Shown one piece after another: positions 1-6,504 of a stretch of 6,786 nt of DNA. The translations under genes were made by a program, and so were the position numbers. Origin of the DNA: Desulfatibacillaceae bacterium (GTDB lineage Bacteria; Desulfobacterota; Desulfobacteria; Desulfobacterales; Desulfatibacillaceae); contig JASEHB010000135.1 of NCBI GenBank assembly GCA_030018745.1, positions 1-6,786 of the forward strand, in the 5' to 3' direction. The notes beneath the pieces were generated by a model that did not search any database, had not been told where the DNA came from, and saw only the letters and a list, made by a program, of their open reading frames with translations. Numbering within the stretch: position 1 is the first letter of the stretch; the number at the start of each line of letters is the position of its first letter.

Positions 1-618
1 TGGCACTCCACAATTCCCGTAATCGGTGCTTCGGGCGCTGTTGCCGGGGTCATGGGGGCATATTTTCTGCTTCATCCCAGGGCTAAAATTCTTACCCTTG
101 TCCCCATCATAATCTTTCCGCTTTTTTTTACGATTCCTGCATTCGTGTTTTTGGGAATATGGTTTGTTTTTCAGTTTTTAAGCGCAGCAGGCGGGCAGAG
201 CCATGCAGCCGGGGTTGCATTCTGGGCTCATGTGGGAGGTTTTGCAGCAGGAATGGCAATGCTGCCTTTTTTGCGTGCCCTGCCAAAAGCAAAAATTGAA
301 GACCGCTTTCAAAAGGCAACGGCCAGAACAAACTCTCCCCGTTTTCAGGTGGTGAGGCCTTCAGGGCTGCCCGAAAGCCCGGACCTTTTTGCCACGCTTG
401 TTCTCACACCCCAGGAAGCTGCCAGAGGGGTTCAAAAGGCCATCAATGCGGCCTGGGGATTTCACAGCAGGATTTTTAAGGTGAACATACCGCCCGGCTC
501 AAAGGAAGGAACTTTGGTGCGCCTCCACGGGGCTGGAAGACGGATTGACGAGGGCAGTTCCGGCGACCTTTACCTTCGAATCGCAATTCGTCCGCCGACA
601 AAGCCGGGACTATGGTAA
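1..618 (+). CDS. Rhomboid-family intramembrane serine protease with DnaJ-like C-terminal domain (5' partial)
   Basis: The reading frame is open from base 1, so the N-terminus and the first membrane helices lie outside the window; 205 residues are visible. Rhomboids cleave transmembrane substrates inside the bilayer with a Ser-His dyad. Both parts are visible: the Ser of GASGAVAGVMGAY (window residue 11, bases 31-33) and the His of FWAHVGGFAAG (residue 77, bases 229-231). Hydrophobic segments at about residues 6-24, 34-62 and 70-92 fit the last three helices of the core. The basic stretch PRAKILTLVP and the PAFVFLGIWF segment are typical of bacterial rhomboids. After residue 95 the protein becomes soluble, with a linker at about 96-126, and residues 128-198 then resemble the peptide-binding domain of DnaJ/CbpA (separate entry). 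The ATG at 52 is internal and follows the catalytic Ser, so it is not the start. The gene converges on the DUF748 gene. The rhomboid call is secure; the substrate is unknown. Confidence 0.93.
   Translation, partial: WHSTIPVIGASGAVAGVMGAYFLLHPRAKILTLVPIIIFPLFFTIPAFVFLGIWFVFQFLSAAGGQSHAAGVAFWAHVGGFAAGMAMLPFLRALPKAKIEDRFQKATARTNSPRFQVVRPSGLPESPDLFATLVLTPQEAARGVQKAINAAWGFHSRIFKVNIPPGSKEGTLVRLHGAGRRIDEGSSGDLYLRIAIRPPTKPGLW
382..594 (+). other. Hsp40 (DnaJ/CbpA) C-terminal substrate-binding-like domain within the rhomboid protein
   Basis: Window residues about 128-198 follow the order of signatures of DnaJ C-terminal domain I. First comes a beta strand with LTPQEAARG followed by a short basic strand (compare the LEEAxxG segment of DnaJ/CbpA). 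Then comes FKVNIPPGSKEGTLVRLHGAG, matching the K(V)xIPxGxxxGxxxRLxGxG signature, and finally SSGDLYLRIAIRP, matching GDLYVxIxVxxHP. No J domain, HPD motif or zinc-finger cysteines are visible in the window, so this would bind polypeptide without recruiting DnaK, unless a J domain lies upstream. The assignment rests on motif recognition rather than a profile search. Attachment to a rhomboid suggests presentation or recognition of unfolded substrates, which is inference. Confidence 0.7.
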
Positions 619-658
619 ATGGCTTAAAAAATGGCCTCGTAATGGAAAGCCAACCGCC

Positions 659-3600
659 TTACCGCAGGGAGAACCTGACCTGGAGGCCTGATTGCTCATC
701 CTCCTGCCCGGAATGAGCAATTGATGGTGCCATCAAAAAGGCCCGCCGCGCCTCCACTCCCGCAGAGGCCACAAGATAGGCCTGCACCGCATCAGCCCTT
801 TGTCTTGCAAGATTAAGCATATCGTTTTCGCTTACAACAATGCTGTTAAAGAGCAGAACTTCCATCTGCTCCGGGTCAAGCTTTTTTAGCCTTCCCTGCT
901 CGTCCCGTGGCTTGGCAAAGTCCGCAGCCTCAAAAGCTTTAACAATGTATCGCAAATACTGCTCGTGGAGCAGGTCTGCAAGAGGTTTTTCGCCCGGTTC
1001 AATGGTGCGGCCTGTTTCGCGGGACAAAACAGCTCCAATAAGCCTGGCAAAGCGCTCCTCGCGCAGGGCCTTTGCGTCAGCCTCGCTGTCAGCCATGCCT
1101 GTAATTTCAAGCTCCAGCAGGGGCCTCTCGTGCATGGCCTTTACCAGGTCATCCAGGGATAATTTTGCCTCCTCATCAAGCATGGCGCTGCCCGGGGCAA
1201 ATTCAACATGGCTCAAATCCCGGCTTGAGCCAAACACTGAACCCAGAAACGAAAATGGCGAAGTGACAATGCGCACAAGCAGATTTTTTAATGTGTGCAA
1301 TATGATCTTGCCCAGGCCGAACTCCGGGTCATCCAGGCTGCCCGAAACCGGCACATCCAGAACAATGCGTCCATCCCTGTCTTTTAATATGGAAACAGCA
1401 AGCCTTACAGGCAGGTTTACGGCGTCTTTGCTTTCCACCCTCTGGCCAAAGTCCAGTTGATCAAACACAATGCGGTTGGCGGCTTTAAGGCGGTTTTCTT
1501 CAACCTTGTAGGTCAAATCCAGGTTCAGCTTGCCTTTGTCGAGCGTATAGCCCAGATACCTGCCTGAATATGGAGAAAAGGGGGTCAGCTCAATATCTGT
1601 GAAGCTGGTTTTAACATCCAGAAAAAGCAGGTGGCCCAAGGGGTGTATCTGCCCGGAAATCTCAAGGGGGGAGCGGTTGTCCAATAAGCCGCTCAAAAGA
1701 ATTTGAGCAGGCTCGTCCGTAAGGGAGCTTAAACCCGAAATGCTGCCGGAGAGCTTTTCCATGCGTCCCTGAAAGTGGGGGCTTACAAAATTGTCCGTCA
1801 GATCAATCCTGCCGTCAGCTAAAGTGATTTGGCCTGTGACTATGGGGAAATCAGCCTCCTGCTTCAAGCCTTTGTCATCAATGGGCTTGGCGTCTTCTTC
1901 GGCGGCTTTGCCCCCCAGGACCTTTAACAGGTTAATTTGCCCGTCCTCATGCACAATCACCCGTGCATAAAAATCGGTCAGGGCGATTTTACCGGTGTTC
2001 ACGCCATTGGGGTTTAATCCGGCCTCAAGCTGCTCAAAAAACAATGATTTGAATGTGACCAGATCCTGCCTGTAAGGCCCGTCAACGGTGGCAACATCTG
2101 TCAGGGCTATCTGGCCCTTGTACTGAATGGAAGGGGAGGCATCATCCTTGAGGTCAAGCCTGATCCGGCCCTGCGCGTTGAAGTCTCCGCTGACGATTTC
2201 AATTTTCAACCTGTCCGCCAGATAATTCTGTACATTGACAACACTTACCTGGCTGGCGGAAAGCTCCAGATCCGCCCAGGGAGGCACAACCTTTATATCT
2301 CCATTTATCTGGACTTTTCCTCTGCCTTCGGGCACAAAACTTGCCCGGATAAAGCTCTTGCTGTCTTTTTCCGTAGAAAGCCAGTCTGCATAAAGATTGA
2401 TGTCCGAGATGCTTATGTCCACAGGCTCCGGTGCAGAATCATCTTCAAAAAGCAGGTTGTAGTTTCCAAGGGAAAAGCTCTTAAGGCTCACGATCCATGA
2501 ATTGGCATCGGAAGCAGCATCAGAAGCAATAGGGCTGCCACCATTTTCTTCCGGCTTCTGGCTTGCCGCTGAAGGTTCTATTTTTTCAACCGGGTTGACA
2601 AGTTTTGCCAGGTTTAAAATTCCATCCGTATCCCTGTGGATTTCAATGCGGCCCGCCTTTGTCTCAACATATTCCACAGCAATTGTCCGTGCTGCAAAAT
2701 CGGCATTTGCTTCAAAAACGGCAAGCTCCGGTATTGAAATCGGGTTGGCATTGCGGGTCTTTTCTTTTAAGACAAGGTTTTTCAGCAAAAGGGAGGCATC
2801 GGCAATGCTCAAACTTTGGGGACCCGATGACCCCATTTCAAACCGGGTGCTGGCATCCAGCAGGCCGCTTTGCACCACAAAGCCTGCCAGGGAGTCATAG
2901 TAGGGCGTGTACTTGTTGAGAACAAGCTGGCTGATTGTTGCCTCGCCCTCTATTTCAAAGGGGTTTGCAACAAAGCTTGTTTGTACATTAAGTTTTTCTT
3001 TGGACTCTGTTATTGCCGTAAGCTCTGCCGATGCAGGTGCGGCCCCATTTTGGGTGTCCAGGTTGGCCAGATTAAAGGAGAGGGGCGAAACGGTTGATGA
3101 AAAGGCAAGGCTGTTGGAAGCATCTGTAAGCACAAGGGTAGCGTCTTTTATGCTGAGCAAATCAAGCTTCAGACGGAACTGATTGCCCGGCCCTTGTTTC
3201 CCGCTCTGGCCAATTTCCTCATCGGAAGAAGCCTTTTGGCTGTTTACAGCAAAAAGCTCCTGCCAGTTTATGCGGCTGTTTTCGTCTATCCGTGTAAAGG
3301 CGCGTGGCTGGTCAATTTCCAGAGACTCCACGAACAAGTCCCCATCCAGGGGCCTTGATTTTGCAATTATAAGTTTTAGCAAAGGCATTTCAAAAAGCTG
3401 GCCCTTGCCTTTTTCATCAAGGGCCACATTCTTTAAAACAAGCCCTCCGCTAACCGCAAGGTTGTCAATTCCTGCATCTTTAAAATATTCCAGGTTTATT
3501 GAAACATCGGCAAAAGCGCTTTCAATGTTAATGCCATCGGGCACCGGGGCATGGGGCGCAAAATAGGCAAGGTCAAGGTCTGCTACGGCAAAATCCGCAA

Positions 3601-4276
3601 AGGTTTTCATGGAAGGGGTAAATGGCGCAAAGGAAAGGTTAAGGCCCAAAGGAGCGCCGTTTATGCTGCCGTGAAAGGCCAGATTTGCCGGAGAATCTTT
3701 AAGGCTTGTCAGCTTTTCAAGGACAAGCCCCCAGTGGTGCAGAACATGGCGGACCATATCCTTTTCATCAGCAAAAACAATATTTGCGGAAGATATTTCG
3801 ACCCTGTTGATGGAAAGGCGGGGGGGAGTGGATTGCCCTGCTTTTTCGGCCGGGGCTTCTTCACTTCCGGAATATCTGTCAATGATATCAGAAAAGTTGA
3901 AGCTGTTGTCTTTGTGGCGCGTCAAAAGAACATAGGGGTCTGCAATAAGCACTTTTTTTAGCACAAGCGCACGGCGGGGCAGGGACCATGCCTGCAAATT
4001 GGCGTGCAGCCTGCCTATGCTTATAAATGTGGTCCCATCCGGCTCAAGTATTTCAAGTCCGTGCAGGGTTACAGAAAGAGCGAACGGGTTTACACCAGCG
4101 CGGGCAAGAGTGACCGGGCGGCCCGTTGCCTCTTCAAGCTGCTCTTTAACAATGGGGCCAAGTATCGGCGGCAGGGCAAAAAAGCCCAAAAGCGCATAGA
4201 GAACAATAACGCCTGCAATGCAGGCAAATAGTTTGCCGCGTCTGCCCAGTTTTTGCCAAAGAGGGAAATGGCTCAT
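659..4276 (-). CDS. DUF748 / AsmA-like envelope protein
   Basis: A 1205-residue protein with a basic N-terminus, one membrane helix at about residues 16-38, and a very long, beta-rich remainder, giving an inner-membrane anchor with a large periplasmic part. The opening after the helix (ATGRPVTLARAGVNPFALSVTL, about 49-70, then a LHGLEILEPDG segment) is the AsmA/TamB-type start typical of DUF748 proteins. Repeated strand patterns with DxDLxxxxPY-like turns (for example FSPYSGRYLGY) continue through the body. A Ser/Ala/Glu-rich linker lies near 570-595. The segment VPVSGSLDDPEFGLG and the C-terminal HVEFAPGSAML match the conserved end of the family. AsmA-like proteins are implicated in moving or organising lipids between inner and outer membranes; for DUF748 this is by analogy only. 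The start is supported by AGAGGA six bases upstream. The gene begins 31 bases after the mutase small subunit, so it is probably cotranscribed. Confidence 0.93.
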   Translation of the reverse strand: MSHFPLWQKLGRRGKLFACIAGVIVLYALLGFFALPPILGPIVKEQLEEATGRPVTLARAGVNPFALSVTLHGLEILEPDGTTFISIGRLHANLQAWSLPRRALVLKKVLIADPYVLLTRHKDNSFNFSDIIDRYSGSEEAPAEKAGQSTPPRLSINRVEISSANIVFADEKDMVRHVLHHWGLVLEKLTSLKDSPANLAFHGSINGAPLGLNLSFAPFTPSMKTFADFAVADLDLAYFAPHAPVPDGINIESAFADVSINLEYFKDAGIDNLAVSGGLVLKNVALDEKGKGQLFEMPLLKLIIAKSRPLDGDLFVESLEIDQPRAFTRIDENSRINWQELFAVNSQKASSDEEIGQSGKQGPGNQFRLKLDLLSIKDATLVLTDASNSLAFSSTVSPLSFNLANLDTQNGAAPASAELTAITESKEKLNVQTSFVANPFEIEGEATISQLVLNKYTPYYDSLAGFVVQSGLLDASTRFEMGSSGPQSLSIADASLLLKNLVLKEKTRNANPISIPELAVFEANADFAARTIAVEYVETKAGRIEIHRDTDGILNLAKLVNPVEKIEPSAASQKPEENGGSPIASDAASDANSWIVSLKSFSLGNYNLLFEDDSAPEPVDISISDINLYADWLSTEKDSKSFIRASFVPEGRGKVQINGDIKVVPPWADLELSASQVSVVNVQNYLADRLKIEIVSGDFNAQGRIRLDLKDDASPSIQYKGQIALTDVATVDGPYRQDLVTFKSLFFEQLEAGLNPNGVNTGKIALTDFYARVIVHEDGQINLLKVLGGKAAEEDAKPIDDKGLKQEADFPIVTGQITLADGRIDLTDNFVSPHFQGRMEKLSGSISGLSSLTDEPAQILLSGLLDNRSPLEISGQIHPLGHLLFLDVKTSFTDIELTPFSPYSGRYLGYTLDKGKLNLDLTYKVEENRLKAANRIVFDQLDFGQRVESKDAVNLPVRLAVSILKDRDGRIVLDVPVSGSLDDPEFGLGKIILHTLKNLLVRIVTSPFSFLGSVFGSSRDLSHVEFAPGSAMLDEEAKLSLDDLVKAMHERPLLELEITGMADSEADAKALREERFARLIGAVLSRETGRTIEPGEKPLADLLHEQYLRYIVKAFEAADFAKPRDEQGRLKKLDPEQMEVLLFNSIVVSENDMLNLARQRADAVQAYLVASAGVEARRAFLMAPSIAHSGQEDEQSGLQVRFSLR
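662..1210 (-). other. OmpA-like C-terminal module of the DUF748 protein, split by an insert
   Basis: Residues about 1023-1205 begin with VEFAPGSAMLDEEAKLSLDDL and continue with ERPLLELEITGMAD, the strand-helix-strand order of OmpA-type peptidoglycan-binding domains. The usual closing helix, an R-x-x-x-V-x-x-Y-L-x-x-x-GV pattern, appears only at about 1159-1173 (RQRADAVQAYLVASAGV). About 80 mostly helical, charged residues separate the two halves. This layout seems to be the normal end of DUF748 proteins rather than damage. Whether it binds peptidoglycan is unproven. Confidence 0.5.
4163..4231 (-). other. Single N-terminal membrane anchor of the DUF748 protein
   Basis: Residues about 16-38 form one uninterrupted hydrophobic stretch (LFACIAGVIVLYALLGFFAL) preceded by the basic KLGRRGK. 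The positive charges before the helix predict a cytoplasmic N-terminus and a periplasmic bulk. No clear signal-peptidase site follows, so it is read as an uncleaved anchor. Confidence 0.8.
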
Positions 4277-4282
4277 GGTGAT

Positions 4283-4288
4283 TCCTCT
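4283..4288 (-). promoter_or_regulatory. Ribosome binding site of the DUF748 gene
   Basis: On the minus strand AGAGGA precedes the ATG by six bases. This supports the start at 4276 and independent translation initiation within the 31-base gap after the small-subunit stop. Confidence 0.75.
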
Positions 4289-4307
4289 GGCTCTCTGTAA
4301 AAAGGGC

Positions 4308-4709
4308 CTATTTTACATGGCTGCGGATAAAGTCTGTCATTTCATTGTAGTTGCTGCTCTGTGTGAATACCGCATCCACGCCCATCTTTTTTAGCTTCTC
4401 AATGTCTTCATCGGGAATTACGCCGCCCACAATGAAGAGCTTGTCGTCAATTGCGTTTTCCTTCATGGCATCTATAATTTTTCTGGCTATTGTCTCGTGT
4501 GCGCCCGAAAGTATGGAAAGGCCTAAAACATCCACATCCTCCTGAATTACGGAGTTGATTACCTGGCCCACGGTGCGCCTTAAACCTGAATAGATGACCT
4601 CCATTCCTGCATCCCGCAGAATCGAGGCCACAATGTAAGCGCCCTTGTCGTGGCCATCCAGGCCCACCTTGGCAACAAGCACCCTTATTTTCTTTTCCGG
4701 CGAGTTCAT
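4308..4709 (-). CDS. B12-binding small subunit of a methylmalonyl-CoA-mutase-family enzyme
   Basis: A 133-residue stand-alone cobalamin-binding domain, the usual size for the separate small subunit of split acyl-CoA mutases. The base-off/His-on signature is intact: LDGHDKG holds D18, H20 (lower cobalt ligand) and G23, and the upstream K14 matches the conserved Lys that hydrogen-bonds in this network. The second and third motifs of the Rossmann-like fold are SIL at 65-67 and GG at 95-96. Also typical are EVIYSGLRRT (37-46) and LSGAHET (67-73). Unusually, the loop after VDAVF reads TQSSNY where most mutases have GPGT. It lies 42 bases downstream of the large subunit and must pair with it: the large subunit lacks a B12 domain and this one lacks a catalytic barrel. 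The ATG at 4707-4709 has a purine-rich ribosome binding site. The role is secure; the substrate of the holoenzyme is not. Confidence 0.95.
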   Translation of the reverse strand: MNSPEKKIRVLVAKVGLDGHDKGAYIVASILRDAGMEVIYSGLRRTVGQVINSVIQEDVDVLGLSILSGAHETIARKIIDAMKENAIDDKLFIVGGVIPDEDIEKLKKMGVDAVFTQSSNYNEMTDFIRSHVK

Positions 4710-4714
4710 TTTAA

Positions 4715-4722
4715 TCCCCCTT
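4715..4722 (-). promoter_or_regulatory. Ribosome binding site of the B12-binding subunit gene
   Basis: AAGGGGGA on the minus strand, five bases before the ATG, sits within the 42-base gap after the large-subunit stop. It fixes the start at 4709 and shows the small subunit is translated from its own site rather than by coupling through an overlap. Confidence 0.7.
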
Positions 4723-4751
4723 GGCCCATTTGTTTTTGTGTCAAAAATAAA

Positions 4752-6479
4752 TCAGACCTCGCCAAAAACCCTTCTCAAGGCCTGGCATATCTCACCCATT
4801 GAAACTCCGTCCTTTACAGCCTCAATGAAAAAAGGAATAAGATTTTCATTGGGGTTTTTGGCGGCGTTTTCAATTTGCTCAAGGTGTTGGGCAACCTTTG
4901 CAGCGTCCCGCGTCTTTTTAAACTCCACAAGGGCGGCAATCTTTCTTTGCTGGGCATCTGCAAGGCGCTCTGCTTTGTAGGGCGAGTTGCGCGGAATGAG
5001 AATCTCAATCTCGTCAGGCTCTGTGTATTTGTTCACCCCCACCTGAATCTGCTCACCGCTGTCAAGCTGGCGCTGAAAGGCAATGGCGCTTTCAACTATG
5101 CGCTCTTTTATCCAGCCGCTTTTTATGGCAGCCACGGCCCCGCCAAGCTCATCCACCTTTTCAATGATGTCAAAAATCTCCTTTTCGTAGCGGCTGGTAA
5201 GCGATTCAACAAAGTAGCTTCCTGCAAGGGCGTCCTGCACATCCATGAGCTTGCATTCCTCGGCAATTATCCGGGCTGCATCTGCTGCAAGCTGCCTTGC
5301 CTCGTTGGAGTGGCCAAGGCCCAAAGGCTCATCAAATGGCGGCTCGCAAACAGGCGGCTCGCCTATCATTGCAGCAAAAGCCGCTCCCAGGGCAACCCGC
5401 ACAAGGTTGTTAAGCGGCCGGTTTTTGGTCATGGGCCAGTATCCTGCCACCCCTCCGCCAAGCTCCTTGTAGGTCCACATGGAAGGTTTTTTTGCGCCAA
5501 AGCGCTCCCTCATTATCTTTGCCCACACCTTGCGGGCAGCCCGGCGAACGGCAGCCTCCTTTAAAAACTCCATGCCTCCGCCAAAGTTCAAAAAGCTCAT
5601 CTGTTTGTAAAACTGCTCAAGCGTCAGTCCTGCTGCAAGGCCTTGCTCCAGGTAGGCAATGGCATCCACAAATGCAAAGGCAACAGCCTGAACACGGGTG
5701 GCCCCTGCCTCGCGCATATGGTAGCCCGCCACACTTGTCCAGTTCATTTTAGGCAGATGGTTTGCACAAAAGGTAATGGTGTCGCGGGTCATACGCATGG
5801 ATGGCTCCACAGGAAAGACCTGGGTGCCGCGGGCTGCAAATTCTTTTAGAATGTCATTTTGAGGCGTGCCGGAAAGCTTTTCCCTGGGAATGCCTCTTTT
5901 ATCGGCCAGGGCGCAGTACATGGCCAAAATTATGTTGGTGGTGCCGTTGACTGTCCAGTTGGAGCCTATTTTGTCTATGTCGCGATCCCCGGTAAAGGCC
6001 TGGTAAATCGTCTCAAAGTCGGCCAGAGTATCAACCGCCACCCCCACCTTGCCCACCTCGCCCTCTGCAAGCTCGTGGTCCGAGTCGTAGCCGGTCTGGC
6101 TTGGCAGATCAAAGGCAATGTTGGGGCCACCTGCCGGAGCAGGCCCCTTGGCCCTTTCAATGTAGTAATCCCGCAGGTCCTCCGGTGTTCCGTAACCGGA
6201 ATAACCAAAGGCGTGGCGCACGGATTTGCCCACGCCATGGGCCTTGCCACGGCCCCAGAAGGGAACATGGATGGGCAGGGCATTGCGGCCTGCGGTGAAG
6301 GGGTACTGGCCGGGAAAACCCGTGTCCTCCAGAAAATCGTGCCCCTCCACATCCGCGGGGGTGTAAAATTTGCAGGGGCTTTTTTCTTGCCCAAGGCGGG
6401 CCAAACCCTTGGCAAGCACACCGTCCTCCCACTGCCTTTTTGCCTGGGCGATTTTTAAAAGCTTATCCTTGTCAGTCAT
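4752..6479 (-). CDS. Methylmalonyl-CoA-mutase-family large (catalytic) subunit, divergent clade
   Basis: A 575-residue large subunit of an adenosylcobalamin-dependent acyl-CoA mutase, which catalyses radical carbon-skeleton rearrangement such as methylmalonyl-CoA/succinyl-CoA. Family signatures in order are GFPGQYPFTAG (54-64), AFDLPSQTGYDSDH (122-135), LAEGEVGKVGVAVDTL (137-152), GTPQNDILKEF (204-214), AGYHMREAGAT (251-261), RPLNNLVR (354-361) and GVNKY (481-485). By comparison with the Propionibacterium enzyme from memory, the substrate residues Y89, T195, Q197, R207 and H244 correspond to Y93, T205, Q207, R217 and H254 here, all kept. The Tyr/Arg pair indicates a free carboxylate on the substrate, unlike isobutyryl- or hydroxyisobutyryl-CoA mutases (Phe or Ile with Gln). 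Two regions differ: about 13 extra residues before Y93, and a Gly-rich loop (340-347) replacing the His-x-Gln segment. There is no B12 domain; the next gene supplies it. A strong ribosome binding site fixes the ATG. The family is certain; the exact substrate is not. Confidence 0.95.
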   Translation of the reverse strand: MTDKDKLLKIAQAKRQWEDGVLAKGLARLGQEKSPCKFYTPADVEGHDFLEDTGFPGQYPFTAGRNALPIHVPFWGRGKAHGVGKSVRHAFGYSGYGTPEDLRDYYIERAKGPAPAGGPNIAFDLPSQTGYDSDHELAEGEVGKVGVAVDTLADFETIYQAFTGDRDIDKIGSNWTVNGTTNIILAMYCALADKRGIPREKLSGTPQNDILKEFAARGTQVFPVEPSMRMTRDTITFCANHLPKMNWTSVAGYHMREAGATRVQAVAFAFVDAIAYLEQGLAAGLTLEQFYKQMSFLNFGGGMEFLKEAAVRRAARKVWAKIMRERFGAKKPSMWTYKELGGGVAGYWPMTKNRPLNNLVRVALGAAFAAMIGEPPVCEPPFDEPLGLGHSNEARQLAADAARIIAEECKLMDVQDALAGSYFVESLTSRYEKEIFDIIEKVDELGGAVAAIKSGWIKERIVESAIAFQRQLDSGEQIQVGVNKYTEPDEIEILIPRNSPYKAERLADAQQRKIAALVEFKKTRDAAKVAQHLEQIENAAKNPNENLIPFFIEAVKDGVSMGEICQALRRVFGEV

Positions 6480-6485
6480 TAAAAA

Positions 6486-6493
6486 CCTCCTTT
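6486..6493 (-). promoter_or_regulatory. Strong ribosome binding site of the mutase large subunit
   Basis: AAAGGAGG, a near-perfect complement to the 16S rRNA tail, lies six bases before the ATG on the minus strand, within the 25-base gap after the MeaB stop. It decides the start at 6479 and is the strongest of the three sites in this operon. Confidence 0.85.
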
Positions 6494-6504
6494 GGGTTTC
6501 CTTC

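Noticed and set aside
52..54. ATG as the start of a short plus-strand gene.
   Set aside because: The same frame is open upstream to base 1 and carries the rhomboid catalytic Ser motif before this ATG, so it is an internal Met.
73..81. HPR tripeptide in the rhomboid protein, reminiscent of the HPD motif of J domains.
   Set aside because: It lies in the loop after the catalytic-Ser helix, where HPRAK/YPRAR sequences are normal for rhomboids, and no J-domain helices flank it.
619..658. Possible terminator: GGCTT (621-625) and AAGCC (647-651) form a short inverted repeat between the convergent stops.
   Set aside because: The stem is only five base pairs with a loop of about 21 bases and no adjacent T run, so it is not a credible intrinsic terminator.
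2520..2590. Low-complexity stretch (Ser/Ala/Glu/Pro) in the DUF748 protein, considered as a frameshift or fusion point.
   Set aside because: The frame and strand pattern continue normally on both sides; it looks like an ordinary flexible linker between beta-rich blocks.
4875..5564. Long plus-strand open frame (229 codons) opposite the mutase gene.
   Set aside because: It is fully antisense to a strongly conserved gene, its product has no recognisable domain and it has biased, shadow-like composition. The same applies to the plus-strand frames at 840-1460 and 5859-6458.
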